Source: Jeotgalibaca arthritidis (GTDB lineage: Bacteria > Bacillota > Bacilli > Lactobacillales > Aerococcaceae). Taken from it: 64,000 bases of DNA. The stretch lies in assembly GCF_011100465.1 (NCBI RefSeq), contig NZ_CP049740.1, forward strand, positions 1,294,001-1,358,000, in the 5' to 3' direction. The notes beneath the pieces were generated by a model, which had not been told where the DNA came from, made no database searches, and was given only the letters and a program-made list of their open reading frames with translations. This document shows, one piece after another, positions 9,262-17,314 of this stretch (the stretch's first letter is position 1; each line of letters begins with the position of its first letter). The position numbers and the translations under genes were made by a program.

Positions 9262-9295
9262 AAACGGACAGCGGAGAGATTCCGCTGTCCGTTTT
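9262..9295 (+). terminator. Intrinsic terminator after sortase
   Basis: A perfect 12-bp stem (ACGGACAGCGGA and complement, 9264-9275 with 9281-9292) is followed by TTTTG. The complementary strand is also flanked by T-rich sequence, so it could stop the small minus-strand frame that follows. Confidence 0.9.
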
Positions 9296-9312
9296 GTATA
9301 TTGTTAATCATC

Positions 9313-9441
9313 TTACCCCATGGTAGGCGGGATAAAAATCGGTAAATCAGGTGGTGAGTAGGTAAAGACAATGGACATTACGAGATAAGCAAAGACGATG
9401 ATGAATAAAATCGCCAAGTTAATTGGTCTTGGCTTTTTCAT
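9313..9441 (-). CDS. Possible 42-residue single-helix membrane protein
   Basis: A short frame encoding MKKPRPINLAILFIIVFAYL followed by VMSIVFTYSPPDLPIFIPPTMG. It has a basic N-terminus, one hydrophobic helix (about residues 8-27) and a Pro-rich tail, which is an unlikely composition for random sequence. No Shine-Dalgarno is seen: the ATG lies in the loop of a hairpin formed by the 39-bp repeat end. It is 72 bases downstream of the vanZ-like gene and could be co-transcribed with it. I do not recognise the family; it may be an unannotated small membrane protein or a chance frame. Confidence 0.45.
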   Translation of the reverse strand: MKKPRPINLAILFIIVFAYLVMSIVFTYSPPDLPIFIPPTMG

Positions 9442-9472
9442 AGGCCAAGGCGGACTTGTCCGCTTTTCTTAT
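9434..9472. repeat. 39-bp terminal fragment of the 212-bp intergenic repeat
   Basis: It is identical over 39 bases to the right end of the full copy at 22271-22482. It contains the small palindrome GCGGAC-TT-GTCCGC followed by TTTTCTTAT. The rest of the repeat is absent here. CTTGGC at the left and GCCAAG within the repeat also pair, making a second hairpin with flanking sequence. Confidence 0.85.
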
Positions 9473-9513
9473 AAGTGATACTTAAAAATAAGGAAAGAAG
9501 CAAAGGATAGCCA

Positions 9514-9954
9514 TTAGCGGTGACGGAATAAGAGTTGGTAGAGTCCAATGCCGAAGCTAGCTCCGACTGTATCGATTACGACATCTTTGACAGCTGGTCC
9601 TCGACCGGGTACAAAGGATTGGTGCCACTCATCACTAATTGCATAGACAATAGCAATTAAAATCGCTATTAACCAAGCTTTTTTACCGTGGATGCCACTC
9701 GCTTTAAGGGCATTTATATTTAAAAATCCAAGGACAAAGTAAACGGCGAAATGTGCGCCTTTGCGAATCACCCAATGGAGGATGTCGAGATTAGGCTGAC
9801 TGTTTGGGAAAAGGGTCTGCCAAAATTGGAGAATAGTCTGTAACAGTGAGCCACTTAATTCACCTGACTGGTCACCAGGTTGGGCGGAAAATAAGAAGAT
9901 AACAGCCATCCAAGCAAGCACTAAACCCCAACTGATCCATTTTTTTATTTGCAT
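9514..9954 (-). CDS. VanZ family membrane protein
   Basis: A 146-residue integral membrane protein with four predicted helices and the VanZ-family signatures FLFSAQPGDQSGE, RKGAHFAVYFVLGF and the polar loop SDEWHQSFVPGRGPAVKDVVID. VanZ relatives have been linked to glycopeptide resistance or envelope functions, but the chemical role of most is unknown. GGAGGT precedes the ATG. There is nothing nearby to suggest a vancomycin cluster, so it is a chromosomal orphan. Confidence 0.92.
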   Translation of the reverse strand: MQIKKWISWGLVLAWMAVIFLFSAQPGDQSGELSGSLLQTILQFWQTLFPNSQPNLDILHWVIRKGAHFAVYFVLGFLNINALKASGIHGKKAWLIAILIAIVYAISDEWHQSFVPGRGPAVKDVVIDTVGASFGIGLYQLLFRHR

Positions 9955-10041
9955 TTGCAGACCTCCTTATAAATATGCTAAGACTGATTATATCATGTTA
10001 TAATAAAAGCAAAACTCAAAGAAAGGAAAAAGTGCATAAAA

Positions 10042-10371
10042 ATGACCCTTTTAGCAGAAGCAAGCCAATTAGAAGACGTGACCAGGTTTATTAAAGAAAA
10101 TCGTTTTGCACTTGTTTATGTCAAGCGTCAGGATTGCGGCGTTTGTCATGCAGTCTTGCCTCAATTGCAAAGTTTGTTGCAGACTTTTCCTGAGATTAAG
10201 TTGTTAACTGTGGATGCTGACCGACTGCCGGCAGTAGCTGGACAGTACAGTGTTTTTACGGTTCCAGCGATATTAGGATTTATTGACGGCAAGGAGCAAC
10301 TGCGGAAAGCCAGATTTGTTGTGATGGCAGACTTAGAAGCGACATTCGAACAGTGGTTAGCCTATTATTAA
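10042..10371 (+). CDS. Thioredoxin-like protein with CGVC active site
   Basis: A 109-residue thioredoxin-fold protein. The redox motif is Cys32-Gly-Val-Cys35 in place of the usual CGPC, and the cis-Pro loop is present (FTVPAILGF). No signal peptide is seen, so it is cytoplasmic. A TATAAT -10 lies near 10000. The ribosome site (GGAAA) is weak. It is followed 18 bases later by a small gene of unknown function, probably in one operon. It may be a thiol reductase or monitor protein; the partner is unknown. Confidence 0.88.
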   Translation: MTLLAEASQLEDVTRFIKENRFALVYVKRQDCGVCHAVLPQLQSLLQTFPEIKLLTVDADRLPAVAGQYSVFTVPAILGFIDGKEQLRKARFVVMADLEATFEQWLAYY

Positions 10372-10389
10372 ATAAGTAGTGGAGGATTT

Positions 10390-10650
10390 ATGGTAGAAAA
10401 ATTTTTATTAGCAAGAACCTATAAGAAAAAAGGTAGCGCCGCAATTCCTTTGGAGGCTGTGGACTTTCTAACCTACATCCCTCAATTGGAAGCGACATTC
10501 AAGCGCAATGCTGAATTTTTAATTGTCAGTAAAGAAGCGGAAATGGCTTTCGATGAGGCTTGGCCGGAATATGCGCCGACAGAGGTTGTCGATAATGCAG
10601 CAAGCTTTGAAAAAGTAGTAGAAGAAAAAACAAAACGAGAAAAGAAATAA
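10390..10650 (+). CDS. Small conserved-looking protein of unknown function
   Basis: An 86-residue soluble protein with a good GGAGG ribosome site, co-transcribed with the thioredoxin-like gene. The N-terminal half looks alpha/beta (FLLARTYKKKG, VDFLTYIPQLEATF) and the C-terminus is a charged, Lys/Glu-rich helix. I do not recognise a domain. Its fixed pairing with a CGVC thioredoxin-like protein may mean a redox-related role, but this is only a position argument. Confidence 0.75.
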   Translation: MVEKFLLARTYKKKGSAAIPLEAVDFLTYIPQLEATFKRNAEFLIVSKEAEMAFDEAWPEYAPTEVVDNAASFEKVVEEKTKREKK

Positions 10651-10652
10651 TG

Positions 10653-10692
10653 AAAAAGGCATCAGAACAACAAAATGTTCTGATGCCTTTTT
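10653..10692. terminator. Bidirectional intrinsic terminator
   Basis: A 15-bp stem (AAAGGCATCAGAACA and its complement) with A- and T-runs. It lies between convergent genes. Confidence 0.93.
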
Positions 10693-10697
10693 GATTT

Positions 10698-10735
10698 GAG
10701 GAACTTCAGGGCGAAAAAAGCAGCTGAACTTCCTC
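10698..10735. repeat. Single 38-nt palindrome like the tandem palindrome family
   Basis: Arms GAGGAACTTCAG and CTGAACTTCCTC (one mismatch) flank a 14-base A-rich loop. Size and layout match the units of the arrays at 19.4, 26.4, 30.9 and 46.5 kb, and the arm core AACTTCAG is shared with the 30.9-kb family. Only one unit is present. Confidence 0.6.
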
Positions 10736-10752
10736 GAAGTAATTATAGTCTA

Positions 10753-11934
10753 TTAAGCGGTTCTTTGATCGCGGTCGTATAAGAAGACGCACAGAATCAT
10801 AATCGTTAATGCGACACCAATCGCTGCCATTCCGTAGAAAATACCGAATTGATCAGACAAGGCACCTGTGATAGTAGGCATCACGATGGAACCAATTCCG
10901 CCGAGCACCAACAAAATCCCCATTGCCATCGGGTACTCTTTAATAAAGCCACCAGTAGCAGCGATTGTTGTTGGATAAATCCCCGCCATTGATAGACCAA
11001 GTCCAAGAATGGCAAAGGTAATCATAACTTGATTGCGTGAAGCAAGTAAGACGATAAAGAAGAAGGTTGTTGCAAATGCTAAAACATAAAGGACATGTAT
11101 GCGTTTAAAGCGTTCACCAATTGCTGAAACAATTAAACGACCAACCAATACACCAATCCACAATAACGAAGCTAAAAATTGAGAGTAGGCAATGGTTAGA
11201 ATGCCACTATCGACAAAGTATTTAACTAACCAACCATTGATTGTTGATTCACCACATAAATAGAAGAATAGTAAACCAGCTAACAACCAGAATGTTTTTT
11301 TCTTCATAAATTCATAGGAGACAACTTTTTTCTTTTTCTCTGCACTAGCTTCCGTTAGCTTCATACGAGAGAAGAAAATGAGTGAAAGGGCGGTTAAGAC
11401 GATGATAACCCCGCCAGCTAGGCGCCAACCATTTTCACCGATTAAACGAACCGATCCAATCACTAAGTATGGCGCCAGTAACGCACCGATAGCAAAAATA
11501 GAGTGTAAGAAGCTTAAGGCAGCAGAGCTGCTATTTGAAATTTCATTAACCACTGAGTTGTTGAAATTTGAAATACTACCACGACTTAAACCGGTAAAGA
11601 AGAATGATACTAATAGTAAAAATGGATTACCGGTAGTAATCATCAATAAGAAACCAGCAGTAACAAAGCTACTCATCAAAATAACTGCTTTTTTACGGCC
11701 AAGGTAAATCGGTAAAACGCCGGCGATAAAACTAGCTAATAAGTTACCGACATAGTGAGAAGATAATAATGAGCCGCTCACAGTATCGCTTAAGTTGTAG
11801 GCTTCACTGATATAAGGAAGCAAAGATCCCATAATCATTCCGTACAAACCATTAACAGCAAAGACATAGTAACAACATTTAATTATGTATTTTTCATCCA
11901 CATTTAAACGTGAATAAAATGATTCATTTTTCAA
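10753..11934 (-). CDS. MFS transporter, FucP/BSC6-like
   Basis: A 393-residue permease with 12 predicted transmembrane helices. The first half has the MFS loop (IYLGRKKAVIL), and LHSIFAIGALLAPYLV resembles the fucose-glucose-galactose symporter branch. It is transcribed alone, with AGAGGAG before the start and a shared terminator after it. No sugar gene adjoins it, so the substrate cannot be called. Confidence 0.85.
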   Translation of the reverse strand: MKNESFYSRLNVDEKYIIKCCYYVFAVNGLYGMIMGSLLPYISEAYNLSDTVSGSLLSSHYVGNLLASFIAGVLPIYLGRKKAVILMSSFVTAGFLLMITTGNPFLLLVSFFFTGLSRGSISNFNNSVVNEISNSSSAALSFLHSIFAIGALLAPYLVIGSVRLIGENGWRLAGGVIIVLTALSLIFFSRMKLTEASAEKKKKVVSYEFMKKKTFWLLAGLLFFYLCGESTINGWLVKYFVDSGILTIAYSQFLASLLWIGVLVGRLIVSAIGERFKRIHVLYVLAFATTFFFIVLLASRNQVMITFAILGLGLSMAGIYPTTIAATGGFIKEYPMAMGILLVLGGIGSIVMPTITGALSDQFGIFYGMAAIGVALTIMILCVFLYDRDQRTA

Positions 11935-12037
11935 AAAATCGCGCTCCTCTACTGAATAAGAAATAACGTTTCTTTATCAGAAATTATCTCTTCTATTATA
12001 AGCTATAACAGCTCTTTCTTCAAGAAGATAAACAATC

Positions 12038-12664
12038 TTATTCATCTAAATGAGCAGTCTCATTCCAAGACTCAAGAATAAAGCGATCACCTTGTCGCTT
12101 CAAACGTGAAACACTGGTATTTGCCATTGGTGTTTGCGAGCGAATATCTTTCAAATCGTAGCCCACTAAACTCAAAATGGTTGCGGTGAGTGTAATCGAG
12201 TGGCCTACAAATAAGAGGTTGGCATCCGAATAACGGTCGGCATAATCTGTCACTGCCTTTGTTCCTCGTTTAATTAAGTCAGGGTAGCTTTCGCCGCCAA
12301 AGGAACGGGGATCGTAGAGATGGGGCTGGTTGCGCAAGTGATAGAATGTTTCGGGCCATTGTTTGGCAACGGTGGGAATGTGGAGGCCTTCCCATTCACC
12401 ATAACCAAATTCTTTCAGAAGCGGTTCAATCTCAAATGGGAGTTCAGTTTGAAATTGACTGTTAATCAAGAGCGCTGTATTTTTGGCTCGTAATTGTGGA
12501 CTGCTAATCAATCTGTCAATGGGTTCGTTGCGCAGATAAAGGCCTGTTTTAACAGCATCTTCTCGGCTTTTTTCTAGTAGCGGTGAGTCGATGTCGCCAC
12601 CTTGAACGTGGTCTTTAGCGTTTAATTCAGTTTGTCCATGCCGGACGAAATAAAGAGTTTGCAT
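12038..12664 (-). CDS. Histidine phosphatase (phosphoglycerate mutase-like) family protein
   Basis: A 208-residue member of the histidine phosphatase superfamily. The phosphohistidine motif is RHGQTELN near the N-terminus; the second catalytic His is in LFVGHSITL, and a proton-donor Glu lies in GEWEGLHI. The length suits the broad-specificity phosphatase (PhoE/CobC-like) group rather than glycolytic GpmA (about 228-250 residues). Its physiological substrate is unknown. Confidence 0.88.
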   Translation of the reverse strand: MQTLYFVRHGQTELNAKDHVQGGDIDSPLLEKSREDAVKTGLYLRNEPIDRLISSPQLRAKNTALLINSQFQTELPFEIEPLLKEFGYGEWEGLHIPTVAKQWPETFYHLRNQPHLYDPRSFGGESYPDLIKRGTKAVTDYADRYSDANLLFVGHSITLTATILSLVGYDLKDIRSQTPMANTSVSRLKRQGDRFILESWNETAHLDE

Positions 12665-12725
12665 AATAGGCTCCTTGAAAAAATATTTTAAATAAAATCT
12701 TTTTATGAAATATAAGGGCTTTTAA

Positions 12726-12777
12726 TTGAAAAAAAATTTCAAAGCACTTATACTAAAAACAGTGTGAAGCGTTTTCA
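12726..12777 (+). promoter_or_regulatory. Promoter with overlapping cre site for MurNAc operon
   Basis: A -35 TTGAAA (12726-12731), a 17-base spacer and a -10 TATACT (12749-12754) place the start of transcription near 12761. The cre-like GTGAAGCGTTTTCA (12764-12777) begins just after it and matches 11 of 14 consensus positions, with its core intact. CcpA bound there would block elongation. AGGAGGGG follows before mupG. Confidence 0.75.
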
Positions 12778-12792
12778 AATAGGAGGGGTTTT

Positions 12793-13857
12793 ATGTACGG
12801 TTTTTCTGTATTTTTAAATGAAGCAATCACTGATAAAACCATGGCTTATGTCAATCAGATGCATGAAAATGGCTTTAAAGGTATCTTCACATCAATTCAT
12901 ATCCCTGAAGATGATCATAGCAAATATTTAGGACGTTTACAAAAACTAGGGCAGCTAGCCAAAGAAAAACAGCTTGAATTAGTTGTTGATGCATCGGGAT
13001 CAGCTTTAAACCATCTGAATGTTGGTTTTGGTAATCTGAGCTCATTAATTGAAATGGGCATAACAGCGATCAGGATTGATTATGGGATAAGCAATCAAGA
13101 TGTAGCAACGATCAGCAGACAAATGGGTGTTGCTTTGAATGCGAGTACCATTTCAAATCGCGATATTGAAGAATTAACTCATTACGGGGCGGATTTTTCA
13201 AAAATGGAAGCTTGGCATAATTATTATCCGCGTCCAGAAACAGGACTAGGTAAAAAAGACTTCTGCCAGCAAAATGACTGGTTGAAAAAAGCTGGTTTTA
13301 AAGTTATGGCATTTGTTGCAGGAGATGAAAAACTAAGAGGGCCTCTTTATGAGGGGTTGCCGACTCTAGAACGTCACCGCTATCAACATCCTTTGACTTC
13401 AGCTTTAGAGTTAGAGAAAGATTGCCTTGTTGATAAAATATATGTTGGTGATCCTACGATAAAAGAAGCGACTATCAAGCAATTTTCGAGCTATTTACTT
13501 CACGATACGATTTCATTTCATGCGGTTTCTTTAGGTGATAATGAAGATATAGCCCGAACTGGCGGTCAGCATACGAATCGCATGGACGCTGCTAGAGATG
13601 TGATTCGTAGCCAAGAAGGTCGTTTAAGAAATGCTAATCAGACAATTGCAAAAGGGACCATTATGAAACGTTCGACGGGTTCAATTACTATTGATAATGA
13701 CGCTTATGGCCGTTACAGAGGCGAAGTGCAAATAACTAAGCGCAATTTACCAGAAGATGATCGCGTTAATGTGGTGGGTCGAATTGCTGAAGATGAACTC
13801 TTCTTATTAGACTATTGTGGGCCAGGTCAGCGGTTTGAAATTGTTTGGGAGGAATAG
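12793..13857 (+). CDS. mupG: 6-phospho-N-acetylmuramidase MupG (DUF871, GH170)
   Basis: A 354-residue cytoplasmic protein of the former DUF871 family, recognised by its opening (MYGFSVFLNE, followed by GFKGIFTSIHIPEDD) and TIM-barrel N-terminal half, plus a cyclophilin-like C-terminal domain. In Staphylococcus aureus MupG cleaves MurNAc-6-P-GlcNAc, imported by MurP, into MurNAc-6-P and GlcNAc. The following genes encode exactly the next steps. It is first in the operon, behind a cre-containing promoter. The murQ start follows two bases after its stop. Confidence 0.93.
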   Translation: MYGFSVFLNEAITDKTMAYVNQMHENGFKGIFTSIHIPEDDHSKYLGRLQKLGQLAKEKQLELVVDASGSALNHLNVGFGNLSSLIEMGITAIRIDYGISNQDVATISRQMGVALNASTISNRDIEELTHYGADFSKMEAWHNYYPRPETGLGKKDFCQQNDWLKKAGFKVMAFVAGDEKLRGPLYEGLPTLERHRYQHPLTSALELEKDCLVDKIYVGDPTIKEATIKQFSSYLLHDTISFHAVSLGDNEDIARTGGQHTNRMDAARDVIRSQEGRLRNANQTIAKGTIMKRSTGSITIDNDAYGRYRGEVQITKRNLPEDDRVNVVGRIAEDELFLLDYCGPGQRFEIVWEE

Positions 13858-13859
13858 AG

Positions 13860-14750
13860 ATGAACTTAGATAAATTAACAACAGAAACGAGAAATCCAGA
13901 AACATTACAGCTTGATCAAATGAGCGTGGCGGATGTTTTGAAACAAATGAATGAAGAAGATAAAAAAGTACCTCTAGCGATTTCAGAAGTGTTAGGAGAA
14001 ATCGAAGCGGCTGTTGAGCAAATTGTTAGCTCATTTAAGGCTGGCGGACGTTTGATATACATGGGAGCTGGCACAAGTGGCCGACTTGGCGTTTTGGATG
14101 CAGCAGAATGTGTGCCGACTTTTGGCGTTTCAGCTGACATGGTTGTGGGCTTAATTGCAGGAGGCGACAAGGCAATGACAGTCGCAGTTGAAGGGGCAGA
14201 AGATTCGAAAGAGTTAGGTCAGGCTGACTTAGAAAACCTTCAGCTGACCGAACATGACACGGTTGTTGGTATTGCGGCCAGCGGACGAACGCCTTATGTC
14301 ATTGGCGGATTAATCTATGCGGATGAAGTTGGAGCTGCAACGGTAACTATTTCTTGTAACAAGGATGCGGAAATAAGCCAGTTTAGTCAAATTGCCATCG
14401 AAATTGATGCCGGCCCAGAAGTCCTAACAGGATCAACCCGTTTGAAAGCAGGAACGGCTCAAAAATTAATTTTAAATATGCTATCTACAACAGCCATGAT
14501 TGGTACTGGAAAAGTTTACCAAAACTTGATGGTCGATGTTCAGCCGACTAATGAGAAGCTTGAAGAACGCTCGAAACGAATTATTATGCAAGCAACTGAC
14601 TGCGATTATGAAACAGCAGCAGCTGCATTCGAAGCAGCCGGTAAGAAAGTAAAACTGGCCATTGTCATGTTACTAACGTCAACTACAAAGGAGGAGGCTG
14701 AAGAAAAACTAAGTCAGGCGAACGGATTTATTCACCATACATTATCGTAA
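13860..14750 (+). CDS. murQ: N-acetylmuramic acid 6-phosphate etherase MurQ
   Basis: A 296-residue SIS-domain lyase that splits the D-lactyl ether of MurNAc-6-P to give GlcNAc-6-P and lactate. The family opening LTTETRNPETLQLD is present, the sugar-phosphate loop is MGAGTSGRLGVLDAAE, and the two catalytic glutamates fall at E83 and E114, the same numbers as in the Escherichia coli enzyme. The ATG at 13860 is chosen because GGGAGGA (13847-13853) precedes it and it sets the family-standard N-terminus; an in-frame ATG at 13845 lies inside mupG and has no such site. Confidence 0.97.
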   Translation: MNLDKLTTETRNPETLQLDQMSVADVLKQMNEEDKKVPLAISEVLGEIEAAVEQIVSSFKAGGRLIYMGAGTSGRLGVLDAAECVPTFGVSADMVVGLIAGGDKAMTVAVEGAEDSKELGQADLENLQLTEHDTVVGIAASGRTPYVIGGLIYADEVGAATVTISCNKDAEISQFSQIAIEIDAGPEVLTGSTRLKAGTAQKLILNMLSTTAMIGTGKVYQNLMVDVQPTNEKLEERSKRIIMQATDCDYETAAAAFEAAGKKVKLAIVMLLTSTTKEEAEEKLSQANGFIHHTLS

Positions 14751-14774
14751 CTCGGTCTTATTTAAGGAGGAATC

Positions 14775-16265
14775 ATGATGGTTTCAAAAGAGCAACAGTT
14801 AGCAAAAGATATTTACAGTAAAATTGGTGGGTCTAATAATGTTAGCAATGTTTATAACTGTATGACACGTGTTCGAATTGATTTGCGTGATGAAGGAATT
14901 GTCGATGTCGATGCTTTGAAAAAAGTAGCCGGTGTTATGGGTGTTGTCGAGGATGGTAACAACTTACAAGTTGTTGTTGGACCAGGAACTGCCAATAAAG
15001 TTGCCCTTGAGATGGCAGATATGGCAGGGAAAGAAAAAGGCGCAACAGTAGCAGAAAATCTTGACCAAGATTTATCAGGACGGCAACAGGCTGAACAACG
15101 GACAGCAGAAGTAAAAGCCCAACAAAAACAAAAAAATAATACTCCTTTTAAACGTGCTTTAAAAATAATCGCAAGTATTTTCGTTCCGCTTATTCCAGCT
15201 TTCGTAGGTGCGGGGATTATTGGCGGGATTGCCTCTATCATTCAAAACTTAATGACAGCAGGCCAACTAGATGCGGAAGCATGGACAGCTATTTTTAGTG
15301 TTTTAAAAATTATTCAAAACGGACTATTTGCTTATCTGAATGTTTATGTAGGGATTAATGCTGCGCGTGTCTTTGGGGCCACAGAAGGTTTGGGTGGTAT
15401 TATCGGTGGGGTTGTTCTATTAAATGGGATGAACCCAGACTTGCCATTGAAGAATATCTTCACAGGAGATGCACTTGCTGCTAACCAAGGTGGGATTATT
15501 GGTGTTATCGTAGCTGTTTTCTTACTATCAGTAGTTGAGAAAAACCTTCGTAAAGTTGTTCCCAATGCTGTTGATATTATTGTAACGCCAACAGTGACTT
15601 TATTAGTAGTGGGATTATTAACCATCTTTATTATTATGCCAGTAGCCGGTGTTATTTCATCCAGTTTAGTTGGTAGCATTACCTGGATATTGAATGTTGG
15701 TGGTGCCTTTGCTGGTTTTGTATTAGGAGCATTGTTCTTGCCAATGGTTATGTTTGGACTTCACCAAATCTTAACGCCGATTCATATTGAAATGATTGCT
15801 TCATCAGGAAAAACACTTTTACTTCCTATTTTAGCGATGGCAGGAGCTGGTCAAGTTGGTGCTGCAATTGCATTATGGATTAGATGCCGTAAGAATAAAC
15901 AACTAACTAACATGATTAAAGGCTCTCTTCCGGTTGGTATTTTAGGAATTGGTGAACCCTTAATTTATGCAGTTAGCTTGCCATTAGGTCGTCCATTTAT
16001 CACTGCTTGTATTGGAGGTGGTATCGGTGGTGCTGTTATTGGCGCAATCGGTAACATCGGTGCAACAGCAATCGGGCCAAGTGGGATAGCTTTAATTCCG
16101 CTTATTCCAGACGGTATGTGGTGGGGCTATGTGTTAGGTTTATTGGCTGCTTATAGTGGTGGCTTCGTAGTGACTTACTTCTTCGGTGTTCCGAAAGAAG
16201 CAATGGAGCCAACTGAACTAGATGGCTCAACAACTAATGTTGATGATTTACTATCAAATCTATAA
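14775..16265 (+). CDS. murP: PTS EIIBC component for N-acetylmuramic acid (MurP)
   Basis: A 496-residue PTS permease of the glucose/sucrose superfamily. The EIIB domain (about 1-85) carries phospho-Cys29 in YNCMTRVRI. A charged Gln-rich linker (about 95-125) leads to the EIIC domain with about ten membrane helices and the GIGEPLIYAVSLPLGRPF motif. There is no EIIA domain, as in known MurP proteins, so it must borrow a glucose-type EIIA. GGAGG precedes the ATGATG start. The context (mupG, murQ) supports uptake and phosphorylation of MurNAc or MurNAc-GlcNAc. Confidence 0.93.
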   Translation: MMVSKEQQLAKDIYSKIGGSNNVSNVYNCMTRVRIDLRDEGIVDVDALKKVAGVMGVVEDGNNLQVVVGPGTANKVALEMADMAGKEKGATVAENLDQDLSGRQQAEQRTAEVKAQQKQKNNTPFKRALKIIASIFVPLIPAFVGAGIIGGIASIIQNLMTAGQLDAEAWTAIFSVLKIIQNGLFAYLNVYVGINAARVFGATEGLGGIIGGVVLLNGMNPDLPLKNIFTGDALAANQGGIIGVIVAVFLLSVVEKNLRKVVPNAVDIIVTPTVTLLVVGLLTIFIIMPVAGVISSSLVGSITWILNVGGAFAGFVLGALFLPMVMFGLHQILTPIHIEMIASSGKTLLLPILAMAGAGQVGAAIALWIRCRKNKQLTNMIKGSLPVGILGIGEPLIYAVSLPLGRPFITACIGGGIGGAVIGAIGNIGATAIGPSGIALIPLIPDGMWWGYVLGLLAAYSGGFVVTYFFGVPKEAMEPTELDGSTTNVDDLLSNL

Positions 16266-16305
16266 GATAGAGTGAGACTGGCTGATAAGTCAGTCTCTTT
16301 CTATC
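16266..16305 (+). terminator. Hairpin between murP and its regulator gene
   Basis: An outer stem GATAGA/TCTATC and an inner stem GAGACTG/CAGTCTC, with T-rich sequence after the inner stem (TTTCT). It probably acts as a partial terminator that lowers expression of the regulator relative to the catabolic genes. A possible ATG at 16272 lies inside it. Confidence 0.65.
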
Positions 16306-16328
16306 TCAATCAAGAGAGGAGTATTCTC

Positions 16329-17207
16329 GTGCAACAACAGCATCTGCTTTTAATGATTAAAGACAAGTTACCCCAGTTACCAGAATCAGAACGGAAAATT
16401 GCTGATGTCATTCTGGCGAATCCGTTAGAGGTTATTCAGATGAATGCTACACAATTAGCAGAAGCAGCAGATTCTAGTGCAGCAGCGGTGATTCGATTAT
16501 GTCGATCCATTAATGTAAAAGGCTTTACCGAGCTGAAAATTCAATTATCAGCTCAAACACCTTTTTTGCAAGAAGACGTGCATACGGATATTTCACCTAA
16601 TGAGAGCTTGGAACAAATTAAGAAAAAACTATTGGTCAATACGAACTATGTGTTAGAAAATACGAGTGATCAACTGGATACAGAGGTTGTTGAAGCAGTT
16701 GCAGACCGTTTAGCTGCTTGTAATAGTATTTATGTTTATGGACTAGGAGCCTCCTATATAGTAGCTATGGATATTAAACAAAAATTTACTCGTTTAGGTA
16801 AACAAGTTTTTTGTTCACAAGATCTACACGAGCTCGTTGCCTCAATGGCGATAGCTGACGAAGGATCTGTTTACTTAGGGATTTCGGATAGCGGTGAAAA
16901 GCAAGAAGGCCTTGTTTTAATGGAGGTAGCTAATCAACTGGGATTAACAACGATTTCTTTAACAAAAAACACGCCAAATTCACTTAGTAAATTAGCGGAA
17001 CTTTCGTTAAAAACGGCCAAAATTATGGAACCACCACTGAGAAGTGGTGCAACAATTTCGTTACTTAGCCAACTCTATGCTGTTTCCATTGTCTTTTATT
17101 GTTTTATGACGAAACAGTATGATGACAATTTAATAAGTCTTGAACGGTCGTTAAAAGCGACGACAGAATTAGAGCGTATTTTGAAAGACTACAATCAATT
17201 GAATTGA
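16329..17207 (+). CDS. RpiR-family regulator of the MurNAc operon (MurR-like)
   Basis: A 292-residue regulator with an N-terminal RpiR helix-turn-helix (about 1-80, ATQLAEAADSSAAAVIRLCRSI) and a C-terminal SIS domain (about 115-270) that binds a sugar phosphate. I chose GTG 16329 because it follows AGAGAGGAG and gives the family-standard N-terminus (QHLLLMIKDKLPQLPESERKIADVI). The longer start at 16272 falls in the hairpin. In S. aureus and E. coli the MurR homologue responds to MurNAc-6-P; the same ligand is inferred here from the operon. Confidence 0.9.
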   Translation: MQQQHLLLMIKDKLPQLPESERKIADVILANPLEVIQMNATQLAEAADSSAAAVIRLCRSINVKGFTELKIQLSAQTPFLQEDVHTDISPNESLEQIKKKLLVNTNYVLENTSDQLDTEVVEAVADRLAACNSIYVYGLGASYIVAMDIKQKFTRLGKQVFCSQDLHELVASMAIADEGSVYLGISDSGEKQEGLVLMEVANQLGLTTISLTKNTPNSLSKLAELSLKTAKIMEPPLRSGATISLLSQLYAVSIVFYCFMTKQYDDNLISLERSLKATTELERILKDYNQLN

Positions 17208-17212
17208 TACTA

Positions 17213-17257
17213 GCAAGCTTTAGACCCAAAATAAAGGTGTCTGAGGCTTGTTTTTTT
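17213..17257 (+). terminator. Intrinsic terminator ending the MurNAc operon
   Basis: CAAGCTTTAGACCC pairs with GGTGTCTGAGGCTTG (including G-U pairs and one bulge) and is followed by seven Ts. Confidence 0.85.
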
Positions 17258-17314
17258 GATTCTTCTATAAAATAGGGTATAGTTAGTAACGGTCTAAAAG
17301 AAAGGAGGGTCTTT

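Noticed and set aside
9514-9954. Glycopeptide resistance locus from the VanZ hit
   Set aside because: No vanHAX or vanRS genes nearby; VanZ-family proteins are common chromosomal membrane proteins.
10698-10735. Fifth palindrome array
   Set aside because: Only one unit is found; the adjacent hairpin is an ordinary terminator at 45 bp distance, outside the 51-52 bp period.
16272-16328. Upstream ATG for the MurNAc operon regulator
   Set aside because: It lies inside a stem-loop and adds residues not typical of RpiR proteins; GTG 16329 follows a good ribosome site.
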